NCBI GenBank assembly: GCA_003242735.1
Contig: QGVH01000007.1
Coordinates: forward strand, 62,001-126,000
DNA: 64,000 nt
Direction of reading: 5' to 3'
Source of the DNA: a bacterium
GTDB taxonomy: Bacteria > Gemmatimonadota > Gemmatimonadetes > Longimicrobiales > RSA9
The notes beneath the pieces were generated by a model, which was not told the DNA's origin, searched no databases, and was given only the letters and a program-made list of their open reading frames with translations. The position numbers and the translations under genes were made by a program. This document shows positions 21,158 to 28,762 of this stretch, in pieces (position 1 is the first letter of the stretch; every line of letters starts with the position of its first letter).

Positions 21158-21739
21158 ATGAACCAGGAACCCCGTGTCCCGCCCCCGCCGGGGCTCGTTT
21201 CCCGGCGCCCGGTCTACCGGGGGCGCATCGTGGACCTCTCCGTCGACACCGTCCGCTTCCCGGACGGCTCGACCGGCCAGCTCGAGTTCATCCGGCACTC
21301 CGGCGCCGCGGCCGTCCTCCCGGTGCTCGACGACCCGTCCGCGCCCGACCCACGCATCATGCTCGTCCGCCAGTACCGCTACGCGTCCGGCGGCGAACTG
21401 CTCGAGGTGCCGGCGGGTCGGCCGGAGCGCCCCGGAGAGGACTGGGAGCTCTGCGCCCGCCGGGAGCTGGAGGAGGAGACCGGCCTCGTCGCCGGCCGCC
21501 TCGTCCCGCTCACCACCATCTACACGACGCCCGGCTTCTGCGACGAGCGGATCCACCTGTTCCTCGCCCTCGACCTCAGCGAGGGCAACGCCTCCCTCGA
21601 CCACGACGAGTTCCTCGAGCCCGTGGTGCTCACCCTGGGGGACGCGCTGGCCCGCATCCGCGCCGGCGAGATCACGGACGCCAAGACTGTCTGCACGCTG
21701 CTGTACGCGGCCAGCTTCGCCCTGGGTGGCGCGTGCTGA
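21158..21739 (+). CDS. NUDIX hydrolase, probable ADP-ribose pyrophosphatase
   Basis: A 193-residue NUDIX protein of the ADP-ribose/ADP-sugar pyrophosphatase type. The nudix box appears as AGRPERPGEDW followed by CARRELEEETGL, with the catalytic REL-EE core intact but one residue more than the usual GX5E spacing. Upstream it has the R..VYRGRIVDLSVDTVRFPDGS and MLVRQYRY features of this subfamily. The ATG at 21158 follows AGGAGA. It is downstream of the M16 pair with a 107-nt gap. Confidence 0.88.
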   Translation: MNQEPRVPPPPGLVSRRPVYRGRIVDLSVDTVRFPDGSTGQLEFIRHSGAAAVLPVLDDPSAPDPRIMLVRQYRYASGGELLEVPAGRPERPGEDWELCARRELEEETGLVAGRLVPLTTIYTTPGFCDERIHLFLALDLSEGNASLDHDEFLEPVVLTLGDALARIRAGEITDAKTVCTLLYAASFALGGAC

Positions 21740-21775
21740 CCCCCCGCGCCCCGGCGAGTGTCCACTTTCTCGCGT

Positions 21776-21801
21776 CCCCTGTCCACCTTTGTGGACAGGG
21801 G
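21776..21801. terminator. Perfect 11-bp hairpin downstream of the NUDIX gene
   Basis: CCCCTGTCCAC-CTTT-GTGGACAGGGG, followed by GTTTG. It lies 36 nt after the NUDIX stop and 2 nt before the -35 of the sigma-factor promoter. It may be the NUDIX terminator (weak uridine run) or a regulator-binding palindrome for the sigma gene. Confidence 0.5.
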
Positions 21802-21803
21802 GT

Positions 21804-21832
21804 TTGCGGACGGCCGGGGGCGTCGCTATCAT
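21804..21832 (+). promoter_or_regulatory. Promoter of the ECF sigma factor gene
   Basis: TTGCGG, 17 nt, TATCAT, about 164 nt upstream of the sigma start. A similar promoter (TTGCGG, 17 nt, GATCAT) drives the phosphatase gene at 58752. It looks like a housekeeping promoter rather than an ECF-type autoregulated one. Confidence 0.55.
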
Positions 21833-21995
21833 AAGTTTCGGTTCCACTGTGACTTGCGGAGCGGGCACGTGCCCGGACGGCGAGGGGACGCATGGTACGG
21901 AACCTGCACCCGAGCCGCCCCACCCGGTGACCCGCGGGCCCGAGCGACGTGGCGGGGCCGGAGGTCACCGCCCTCTTGCCCGATTGGGGGAAGCG

Positions 21996-22631
21996 ATGAT
22001 CGACGTCATGAGGCGTGCCGCCAAGAGCCAGGTCCGGCCGCGGCCGCAGTCCTTGAAGGAGCTGGATGACAGCAGCCTGGTCGCACAGTTCCTCGCGGGC
22101 GAGAAGCGGGCGTTCGGCGAGCTGGTCGAGCGGTATCAGGTCCGACTGTTGAATTTCATTTATCGGACGATCGGGGACCGCGACCGAGCCGAGGACCTGG
22201 TGCAGGAGACGTTCGTCCGGGTGTACCGACATCTCCACAGGTTCGACCAGTCGAAGAAGTTCTCGACCTGGGTCTACACGATCGCGAGCAACCTGGCGAA
22301 GAACGAGCTGCGGAACCGCTCGCGGAACCCGCTGGTGTTGTTCCAGACGATCAAGAAGAACTGGGAGGCGGACCACCGGCCGCTGGAGTGGGAGGACAAC
22401 ACGTACCGGCCGGATGATCTCTATCGCAAGCGGCATCTGCGGGAGATGGTGGAGCGGGCGGTGGCGCAGTTGCCGGAGCATCACCGGGTCGTGTTCGTCT
22501 TGCGCGAGATGGAGGGCAAGACGTACGAGGAGATCTCGGAGATCACCGGCGTGAACCTCGGCACGGTGAAGAGCCGGTTGAACCGGGCCCGGAACAACTT
22601 CGCGCAGATCATCGGGCCCATGTTGGATTAG
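21996..22631 (+). CDS. ECF-type RNA polymerase sigma factor
   Basis: A 211-residue sigma-70-family factor with region 2 (about 30-100: FGELVERYQVRLLNFIYRTIGDRDRAEDLVQETFVRVYRHL) and region 4 (about 150-205: LPEHHRVVFVLREMEGKTYEEISEITGVNLGTVKSRLNRAR) and no region 3, as in extracytoplasmic-function sigmas. The ATG follows GGGGGAAG. A terminator separates it from the downstream zinc-finger protein, which nevertheless is the obvious candidate anti-sigma factor. Confidence 0.95.
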   Translation: MIDVMRRAAKSQVRPRPQSLKELDDSSLVAQFLAGEKRAFGELVERYQVRLLNFIYRTIGDRDRAEDLVQETFVRVYRHLHRFDQSKKFSTWVYTIASNLAKNELRNRSRNPLVLFQTIKKNWEADHRPLEWEDNTYRPDDLYRKRHLREMVERAVAQLPEHHRVVFVLREMEGKTYEEISEITGVNLGTVKSRLNRARNNFAQIIGPMLD

Positions 22632-22684
22632 CCGTCCATCCGGGTTGGGGGTGCGCACCCGGCGGGGTGCGGGTGACGGCTCGA

Positions 22685-22710
22685 AGGGCCGGGAGTGATC
22701 CCGGCCCTTT
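22685..22710 (+). terminator. Rho-independent terminator after the sigma gene
   Basis: A perfect 10-bp stem (AGGGCCGGGA/TCCCGGCCCT) with a GTGA tetraloop, then TT CG. It is 54 nt after the sigma stop. The uridine run is short, so some read-through to the anti-sigma gene is possible. Confidence 0.75.
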
Positions 22711-22868
22711 CGCGTCGGGGTAGGGGCGCCGGGGCGGTCGGGGGAACCTCCGTGCGCTGTGGCCAGTAGAACAGACCCGCCGACACGGGAACCGGCTCGG
22801 AGCCGGGTAGTAGGACGGAGCGTCGCTGGTCGGCCGCGGCGCGGCTGTGGGTTGGACCCGGAGTCCCG

Positions 22869-23528
22869 ATGACCTGCCAGGAGTTTCTGGCCCGTTATTC
22901 CGACTACCTCGACGAAATGCTCGACCCGGTGGAGGCGGCGCGCATGCACCATCACCTGGTCGGGTGCGCGTCGTGTGCGCGGTATGACCGGGTCGTGCGG
23001 CGGGGCCTCGAGCTGGTCCGTGAGCTGCCGGTGGTGGAGCCGTCGCCGGACTTCGAGCCGCGGCTCCAGCACCGGCTGTTCCACGTCCGGGACGAGCGGG
23101 TGGACGAGCGCGCGTCCGGGGCCAGCGCCGTCGTCGCCCTCGCGATCGCGGGGATGCTCGCCGCGATCGCCTGGAGCCCGCTCCTCCGCGAGGAGCCGTT
23201 GACCATCGACCTGCCTGCGATCCAGGCCCGGGCGCCGGGCGGCACCGTGCGTGCCCCGGCGCCCGCCGCGTTCTCGCTCCAGGCCGCGTGGCCGGACCAG
23301 CGACGGGCGCGGGAGGCGGAGGATGCAGCCGACGCGCAGCGGTGGTGGTGGGGGGCGCCCATCCCGGAAGCCGGCAGCGGCTGGCCGATGGCCGAGCTGA
23401 GCGCCCCGCCGTTCGTGCCTCCTCCGGGTCCGTATTCTCCTCTCATCGTGGACCATCCGGATTACGGCGCCGTGCGTGCACACACGGTCGGCGCCGCGGC
23501 GCCCGCCGGAACGCTCGGGCGCGAGTGA
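22869..23528 (+). CDS. Zinc-finger anti-sigma factor candidate, single-pass membrane protein
   Basis: A 219-residue protein. The N-terminal zf-HC2-like domain carries C3 and HHHLVGCASC (HxxxCxxC, about 27-36), which is the ZAS zinc motif of anti-sigma factors. One transmembrane helix follows (about 83-103), then a Pro/Ala/Trp-rich extracytoplasmic region with an unusual WWW triplet. Position right after an ECF sigma gene suggests it sequesters that sigma at the membrane. It runs directly into holA (10-nt gap). Confidence 0.82.
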   Translation: MTCQEFLARYSDYLDEMLDPVEAARMHHHLVGCASCARYDRVVRRGLELVRELPVVEPSPDFEPRLQHRLFHVRDERVDERASGASAVVALAIAGMLAAIAWSPLLREEPLTIDLPAIQARAPGGTVRAPAPAAFSLQAAWPDQRRAREAEDAADAQRWWWGAPIPEAGSGWPMAELSAPPFVPPPGPYSPLIVDHPDYGAVRAHTVGAAAPAGTLGRE

Positions 23529-23538
23529 GGGCGTCGCC

Positions 23539-24561
23539 ATGCCGGTGCTCGGCCGCGAAGCCCTGAGCCGCGAGCTCGCAGCCGGCCGCCGCGGCGGCGT
23601 CTACTTCCTCTTCGGCCAGGACGAGCACAGCAAGGAAGAGGCGGTGGCGGAGCTCCTCGCCGCCCACCTCGACCCGGCCACCCGCGACTTCAACTTCGAC
23701 CAGCTCCGTGGCACCGAGGTCGATGCGGAAGCCCTCGCTTCCGCCATCGCGACGCCGCCGCTCATGGCGGAGTGGCGGGTGGTGCTGGTCCGCGAGGCGC
23801 AGGCGCTGGCCACGTCCGCACGGACGCGCAGCGTGATCGAGGCCGCCCTGGAACGGCCGGTCCCCGGCCTCGCCCTGGTCCTGGTGGCGACGATCCCCGA
23901 GCAGAGCAAGGCGCAGTTCTACGACCTGCTCCGCAAGCGCGCGACCGCCGTCGAGTTCCCCGCCGTCTCGCCCCAGGACGCGCCGGGTGTGCTCATCGAA
24001 CGTGCGGCGGGGCTCGGCTTCGAGCTGGACGGAGAGGCGGCGCGGGAGCTCGCCGCGGCCATCGGCCCCGACATGGGCGTGCTCATGGCCGAGCTGCGCA
24101 AGCTCTGCGACTACGCGGACGCGGGCGGCCGCAAACGCATCGGCGTCGAGGACGTCCGCGCGGTGACCGGGCGCATCGAGCGCCAGGACCGGTGGAGGTG
24201 GTTCGACCTGGTGGGCAGCCGCCGCTTCGCCGAGGCCCGCGCCACACTGCCCGTACTGCTGGACGGCGGCGAGTCGGGCGTGGGCCTCATCATCGGCCTC
24301 GGCACCCAGTTCCTGCGACTCGCGCTGGCCGCCGCGGGCGGCGAGGCCGCGCTCCGGGCCGAGCTGCCGCCGCAGCAGCGCTGGCTGGCTCCGCAGCTCG
24401 CGCGGCAGGCCCGGGGCTGGACGCTCCGGCTCCTGGACGCCGCCCTCGAGGACCTTCTGCGGGCGGACCGGCTGCTCAAATCCGCGGGACTCTCGGACCG
24501 GCAAGTCCTGGACGAACTGCTCCTGCGCCTTGAGGCGCGGGCCGCCGCACAGGCCGCATGA
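23539..24561 (+). CDS. holA: DNA polymerase III subunit delta
   Basis: A 340-residue clamp-loader delta subunit, which opens the beta clamp during loading. The sequence follows the HolA pattern: an N-terminal YFLFGQDEHSKEEA, then FNFDQLRGTEVDAEALASAIATPPLMAEWRVVLVREA, PDMGVLMAELRKL in domain II, and a helical C-terminal collar domain ending in RADRLLKSAGLSDRQVLDELLLRL. Length matches the family. The ATG at 23539 is 10 nt after the anti-sigma stop. The next gene overlaps by ATGA. Confidence 0.93.
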   Translation: MPVLGREALSRELAAGRRGGVYFLFGQDEHSKEEAVAELLAAHLDPATRDFNFDQLRGTEVDAEALASAIATPPLMAEWRVVLVREAQALATSARTRSVIEAALERPVPGLALVLVATIPEQSKAQFYDLLRKRATAVEFPAVSPQDAPGVLIERAAGLGFELDGEAARELAAAIGPDMGVLMAELRKLCDYADAGGRKRIGVEDVRAVTGRIERQDRWRWFDLVGSRRFAEARATLPVLLDGGESGVGLIIGLGTQFLRLALAAAGGEAALRAELPPQQRWLAPQLARQARGWTLRLLDAALEDLLRADRLLKSAGLSDRQVLDELLLRLEARAAAQAA

Positions 24562-25463
24562 GGCGACGCACCTCGCCGAGGATCGCCACGCTCCTGCTCG
24601 CCGGCGGCCTCGTGGCCGCGCCGGCCGCCGCCCAGCTGCCCTCCCTGGATCGGGCAGAGGAGCTCATCGCCCGGGGCGAGTACGCCGCCGCCCGCGAGAT
24701 CGTGGAGCGCTGGTGGCGCGAAGAGCCCGCCGCGAGCCCGGACATCCTCCGCACCGGGCGCCCGCGGGCCCTGCTCCTCCGCGCCCGCCTCGCCACCCAT
24801 GCCGCCGAGGCCGAGCGCGACTACCTCGCCCTCGCCCTCGGCCACCCGTCCTCCCCGGAGGCCGCCGTGGCGCTCCTCCGCCTGGGTCAGGGCCTGCTCG
24901 CGTCAGGACAGGCGGAACGGGCGGCGACGTACCTCGAACGCCTGGCCACGGACCACCCCAACAGCCCGGACCGCGCCGTCGGCCTGCTCTGGCTGGCCCG
25001 CGCCCGACGGCTCGCGGGCCGCACCGACGCCGCCTGCGAGGCCGCCAATCAGGCCGCCGAGAGCCAGGGCGTCGGCCCGGACCTGGCCGCCCTCATCCGC
25101 AGCGAGCAGGTGGCGAGCTGCCGCCGCATCACCGACCCACGGCCCTCCGCCACCCGCCAGACCCCGCCGCCCACACGGACCGCCGCCGACCGGCCCGAGA
25201 CGAACGCCGGTACCACTCGTACGTTCGCCGCCCAGGCCGGCGCCTTCCGCGAAGAGAGCGGCGCCCAAACCCTCGCGGCGCAGCTCCGCCGCGCCGGGTT
25301 CGAACCGCGCCTCGTCCGCCTCCCCGGCAGCTCCCTCATCCACGTCCGCATCGGCCGCTTCGCCACCGCCGCCGAAGCCGACGCCCTCGTCGCCCGCCTC
25401 CGCGCCGCCGGGTTCACCGCCCTCGTCGTACGGGACGCCGCTCGCGAAGAGGCGGTCCGGTAG
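24558..25463 (+). CDS. Exported SPOR-domain protein with TPR-like repeats
   Basis: A 301-residue secreted or periplasmic protein. A signal peptide (1-26, ending AAPAAAQ) leads into helical TPR-like repeats (about 28-180), including GEYAAAREIVERWWREEPA and ERLATDHPNSPDRAVGLLWLARARR. A Pro/Thr-rich linker follows (about 195-218), then a C-terminal SPOR domain (about 220-297) with FAAQAGAFREESGAQTLAAQL and HVRIGRFATAAEADALVARL. SPOR domains bind denuded glycan strands at septal peptidoglycan. The start overlaps the holA stop (ATGA). Confidence 0.9.
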   Translation: MRRRTSPRIATLLLAGGLVAAPAAAQLPSLDRAEELIARGEYAAAREIVERWWREEPAASPDILRTGRPRALLLRARLATHAAEAERDYLALALGHPSSPEAAVALLRLGQGLLASGQAERAATYLERLATDHPNSPDRAVGLLWLARARRLAGRTDAACEAANQAAESQGVGPDLAALIRSEQVASCRRITDPRPSATRQTPPPTRTAADRPETNAGTTRTFAAQAGAFREESGAQTLAAQLRRAGFEPRLVRLPGSSLIHVRIGRFATAAEADALVARLRAAGFTALVVRDAAREEAVR

Positions 25464-25638
25464 AGACCTCTTCCTGCCGCTGAGACGCCATCGAGGCCGG
25501 ATCGGATCGCGGTGGGTGCCGCGAAGTGGCGCCGTTGAGACCGAATCCGTCCGCTGACCTCCCCCCGCTTCTTGGGGCACAGGTCCGATTATTGCATCGT
25601 TATCCATCCGCTGCGCAGACCTCCGCGGAGCGCCACTC

Positions 25639-26238
25639 ATGGCCCCGACCCTCAAGGTACTCCTCGCCGAGGACGAGCCGCTCAACGCGCTCGCCCTCCG
25701 CGCTCAGCTCGAAACCCTCGGCCACCAGGTCATCGGACCCGCGGCCGACGGCAGCGCGGCGGTGGAACTCGCCCGGGAACACCCGGTGGACCTCGCCATC
25801 CTCGACATCCGCATGCCCGGGCTCTCGGGCCTCGAGGCCGCGCGCCGCATCTTCGCGGTCCGGCCCGTGCCGATCATCGTGCTGACGGGGTACAGCGACT
25901 CGGAAACCATCTCCCACGCGGTGGACGCACCGGTCTTCCACTTCCTCGTCAAGCCCGTCTCCATCGATGACCTGCCACCGGCGATCTCCGTTGCACGCTC
26001 GCGCTTCCTGGAGTGGCGCAGCTTCACCGAAGAGGCGCTCACGCTGGAGCGCAAGCTCGAAAACCGGGCGGTGATCGAGCAGGCCAAGCGGGTCCTGATG
26101 GCCGTCCGGCACTTCAGCGAGCCGGAGGCGTACCGGCTGCTCCAGCGCGCGAGCCAGAACCGCAACCAGCCCATGGTCGAGGTGGCGCGCGCCGTCTTGA
26201 TCGCGCAGGGGCTGCCGCCCGACGACCCGGACGAGTGA
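25639..26238 (+). CDS. Response regulator with ANTAR RNA-binding domain
   Basis: A 199-residue two-domain regulator. The receiver (1-120) has E11/D12, phospho-acceptor D56, T83 and K105. The C-terminal ANTAR domain (about 134-190) contains LENRAVIEQAKRVLMA and the AYRLLQRASQNRN core. ANTAR proteins bind tandem hexaloop RNA stems to prevent transcription termination, as known for AmiR, NasR and EutV. The gene overlaps the archaemetzincin gene (GTGA). The 175-bp upstream region has an AT-rich patch (TCCGATTATTGCATCGTTATCC) that may hold its promoter. Confidence 0.93.
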   Translation: MAPTLKVLLAEDEPLNALALRAQLETLGHQVIGPAADGSAAVELAREHPVDLAILDIRMPGLSGLEAARRIFAVRPVPIIVLTGYSDSETISHAVDAPVFHFLVKPVSIDDLPPAISVARSRFLEWRSFTEEALTLERKLENRAVIEQAKRVLMAVRHFSEPEAYRLLQRASQNRNQPMVEVARAVLIAQGLPPDDPDE

Positions 26239-26789
26239 GCCGCGCCGCGCCCGACGGCCGACAGGTCGTCGAACTGCTCCCCATCGGCGTCGGCAGACGA
26301 TCGCTCGAGCGGCTTCGAGCAGAGCTCGATCGCCGCCTGGACGTCCGCACGCACATCGCGACGCCGATCGAGCCGCGGCCGGACTGGTACGACGAGGAGC
26401 GGTCGCAGTACCGGGCGGACGTGATCCTCGACGCCCTGGTCAACCGCCAGCGGGAGCCGGGCGCGTGGACCCTCGGCGTACTGGACGGCGACCTCTACGT
26501 TCCGGGCTTCAACTTCGTCTTCGGCCAGGCCACGGTGCACGGCTGCTGCGCGGTCATCGGCCTCACCCGCCTCCGCCCCGAGTTCAACGGCGAACCGCCC
26601 GGCGACCCACGCTTCCACCACCGTCTGCTGACCGAGGCCATTCACGAGCTCGGCCACGTCGCCGGCCTCGGCCACTGCCCGGACCCACGCTGCGCCCTGC
26701 ACTTCTCCAGCACGATCGCCGACACGGACGCGAAGGGCCCGGACCTGTGTGACCGCTGCCGCCAGGCCGTGCGCCCCGCCGCGAGCTGA
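26235..26789 (+). CDS. Archaemetzincin family zinc metallopeptidase
   Basis: A 184-residue cytoplasmic metallopeptidase of the archaemetzincin type. The zinc site HELGHVAGLGHC gives H137, E138, H141 and H147. A second, structural zinc site is formed by C148, C153, C172 and C175 (CDRC). The methionine usually found two residues after the second cysteine (CxM, the Met-turn) is leucine here (CAL, L155). The GTG start overlaps the stop of the ANTAR regulator, so the two are translationally coupled. Natural substrates of the family are poorly known. Confidence 0.92.
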   Translation: MSRAAPDGRQVVELLPIGVGRRSLERLRAELDRRLDVRTHIATPIEPRPDWYDEERSQYRADVILDALVNRQREPGAWTLGVLDGDLYVPGFNFVFGQATVHGCCAVIGLTRLRPEFNGEPPGDPRFHHRLLTEAIHELGHVAGLGHCPDPRCALHFSSTIADTDAKGPDLCDRCRQAVRPAAS

Positions 26790-26853
26790 GCCCGCGACAG
26801 GGCGGCTTCGGAGCCGCGCCGCCGCGTCCCGCTGTGCCGGAGCGCCCGCCGCC

Positions 26854-26882
26854 TTGTCGGCACTCCCGACGCCGAATACTGT
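26854..26882 (+). promoter_or_regulatory. Promoter of a probably leaderless mRNA
   Basis: TTGTCG, 17 nt, TACTGT. The -10 ends 8 nt before the ATG at 26891, exactly the geometry seen at 8172-8209. No Shine-Dalgarno precedes that ATG. Confidence 0.6.
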
Positions 26883-26890
26883 GATGGTCG

Positions 26891-27175
26891 ATGGCCGACT
26901 CCCACGCCTCGCCTCGCCAGCTCTACCTCGCCTGGATCGAGGAGCAGATCGAAGAGTACAAGGCCCGCCTGCCGCGGGACGAGCTGCTGCAGCTCGCGGA
27001 CGAGGCCGTCCGGGCGCTCTTCACGAGCGAGGACGAGCAGTACCCCCTCACGGAGATCCTCCTCCGGGACGCCGTGGACGCCCTGATCGTCCGGCGCCTC
27101 GGGCTGCCGAGCTACCGCGCCTGGCTGCGGCGCCGCCGCCGCGGGTCGCCGGGCGATCCCCCTGTGTCATCTTGA
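26891..27175 (+). CDS. Hypothetical 94-residue acidic helical protein
   Basis: No family recognised. The product is mostly charged amphipathic helix (LYLAWIEEQIEEYKARLPRDELLQLADEAV), has no signal peptide and ends with a basic RRRRR patch. The strong promoter at leaderless distance supports it as a real gene. Confidence 0.7.
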   Translation: MADSHASPRQLYLAWIEEQIEEYKARLPRDELLQLADEAVRALFTSEDEQYPLTEILLRDAVDALIVRRLGLPSYRAWLRRRRRGSPGDPPVSS

Positions 27176-27359
27176 CACGCAAGGTGCCCTCTGGCGGGTA
27201 CACCCGGCCGGGAGGCGCGCGGGCCAAGGGAGGGTACAAGTCGTTTCGTGACAATCGTTAAGCAGACAGCGCCGGATCTGGAACGCGCCGTGCCACCTGT
27301 CGAGGAGCGCGGTCGTCGCCGACGACGGCCGCGCTGTTGACTGCAGCACGGAGTGGTGC

Positions 27360-27536
27360 ATGGCAGAGCGGGAGATTCCCGAAGTCGGGAACGGCTGCGA
27401 GGACCCGCCGGGGATCGTGATCCAGGGTGGTACGGAGCCGCCCCGGCGTCCGGTCATTTCCGCATTCATCTGGGGGGGCAAGGTCCGTCCGGTTCCTGCG
27501 CTGCCGTTCGGGCGTTTGAAGCCGTCCCCCGCGTGA
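27360..27536 (+). CDS. Short open frame of 58 residues ahead of a terminator
   Basis: The ATG at 27360 follows GGAG. The product begins MAEREIPEVGNG and ends with RPVPALPFGRLKPSPA, with an internal VISAFIWGGKV. It is Pro/Gly-rich, with third-position GC about 79 %, lower than neighbours. A strong terminator with a long uridine run begins 35 nt after the stop, showing that a transcript ends here. No database family is known to me. It could be a small protein or the transcript could be a non-coding RNA. Confidence 0.5.
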   Translation: MAEREIPEVGNGCEDPPGIVIQGGTEPPRRPVISAFIWGGKVRPVPALPFGRLKPSPA

Positions 27537-27570
27537 TCGGAGCGTCCGGCACGGCGCTGGAACGGTGAGG

Positions 27571-27602
27571 GGCCGCGAGCGCGTCTCGCGGCCTTTTCTT
27601 TT
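27571..27602 (+). terminator. Strong rho-independent terminator
   Basis: A 9-bp stem GGCCGCGAG/CTCGCGGCC with a CGCGT loop, then TTTTCTTTT. It is the best terminator of the window and closes the transcript containing the 58-residue open frame. Confidence 0.9.
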
Positions 27603-27730
27603 CGGGGAGCGGGCGCGGAACGTGCACGGCCGGCCGGTGGGGGCCGGCGAGCTGGGGCCGCTCGTCGTGCGGCGGTGCGGGCGGCGGCGCGCCGGCGCGC
27701 GGCTGTGCCGAACGGGGCGGGGAGGGTGTG

Positions 27731-28351
27731 ATGCGGTGGTGTCGGGCGGCTGTGGGCCCGATGGCGCTGGTGCTCGCCGCGGCGGTCGGGTCCTGCTTCA
27801 GCACGGTCCATTGGAACTACCGGGCGCGGGCCGCGGGCGAACGGGAGGAGGCGGAGCGGGTCGTGGTGGAGCGGGCCGGCGTCCGCGTCTCCGCGGGGCC
27901 GCCGGCCGAGTTCCCGTACGTGATCGAGCGTTCGGGGTGGGCGGTGGAGCGGGGTCGTTACCAGCTCTTCACCCGGATCCGGGTCGAGAACCTGCGGCGG
28001 GACGGGGTGGAGGTCCTGTGGTCGGAAGCGCGGATCCGGCTTCCGGACGGCGTGACGGTCGGCCTCGTGGAGGCCGGCGGCATCGAGCGGGAGGCCGGGG
28101 AGGGGCAGGGCCCCGCGTCCGCGTCCCCCCAGCGGGTGGAGGCGGGCGGCGCGGTCACGCGGACGCTGATCCCGGAGTCGCTCCGCACCATCGCCGTGGA
28201 CGAGCCGCTGGTCACGCTGTGCGACGGTTGCGAGTACCGCATCGTGGTTCCCGTCCGCGTGGCAGACCGATCGGAGATCGTGGAGCTGCCGTTCCGGCTC
28301 GAGGTGGAGCGGCGGAAGGTGGGCGGGGTGCGGTTCCTGTTCTGGGAGTGA
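27731..28351 (+). CDS. Hypothetical lipoprotein
   Basis: A 206-residue predicted lipoprotein; the signal ends in the lipobox AVGSC. The mature part is beta-rich (GRYQLFTRIRVENLRRDGVEVLWSEARIRLPDG) and contains a cysteine pair in LVTLCDGCEYRIVVPVRV. This looks like an Ig-like or FixG-like extracytoplasmic fold, but no family is recognised. GTG at 27728 and ATG at 27731 are both possible; GGGGAGG favours the ATG. Confidence 0.75.
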   Translation: MRWCRAAVGPMALVLAAAVGSCFSTVHWNYRARAAGEREEAERVVVERAGVRVSAGPPAEFPYVIERSGWAVERGRYQLFTRIRVENLRRDGVEVLWSEARIRLPDGVTVGLVEAGGIEREAGEGQGPASASPQRVEAGGAVTRTLIPESLRTIAVDEPLVTLCDGCEYRIVVPVRVADRSEIVELPFRLEVERRKVGGVRFLFWE

Positions 28352-28762
28352 GGCCGGCGTTCGGGCGGCGAGGGCCCGGTTCGGGGCGAGGGCCGCGGCA
28401 TCGCGGACGGTCGCGGTGGCGGGTGGCGGGCCTGCGGCGGCCACGGAGCCCCGCCCGCGACCGCGCCGGCTCGCGGCCCGCCGATGCCACGGACCAGGGC
28501 CTGTCGCCGCCGCTGGTCCGTGGCCATGACCCGGGACCGCACCGGGCGGGCCGGACTCGCGTCCCTCCGGCCGGCTCTCTTGATCCTCATACGCTCCAAC
28601 CGCAGTTTGATGGGCCCTGAAGCGGCGTGACAGCCCGCAGCGGCGCGCCCCGGAAGCGGGCTCCCGTTCGGCCCGGGTGAACGCACGGGTGCGGCCGTGG
28701 CCTTTGGGCGGGTCGGTGCGGACAGGCGGCGGGGTCTCGCCCGAGCACGCCGAGGAGCAGGA
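28352..28762. other. 411-bp gene-free region with a 12-bp inverted repeat
   Basis: Between the lipoprotein and the histidine kinase. It contains a perfect inverted repeat, GCCACGGACCAG (28486-28497) with CTGGTCCGTGGC (28513-28524), loop 15 nt, without a uridine run. I see no convincing promoter or coding frame in it. The kinase ribosome-binding site (GAGGAG, 28752) lies at its end. Confidence 0.4.

Noticed and set aside
27172-27204. TTGACA at 27172 as the promoter of the 58-residue frame
   Set aside because: No acceptable -10 lies 16-18 nt downstream; the nearest TAC-type hexamer is 21 nt away, so it is not annotated.
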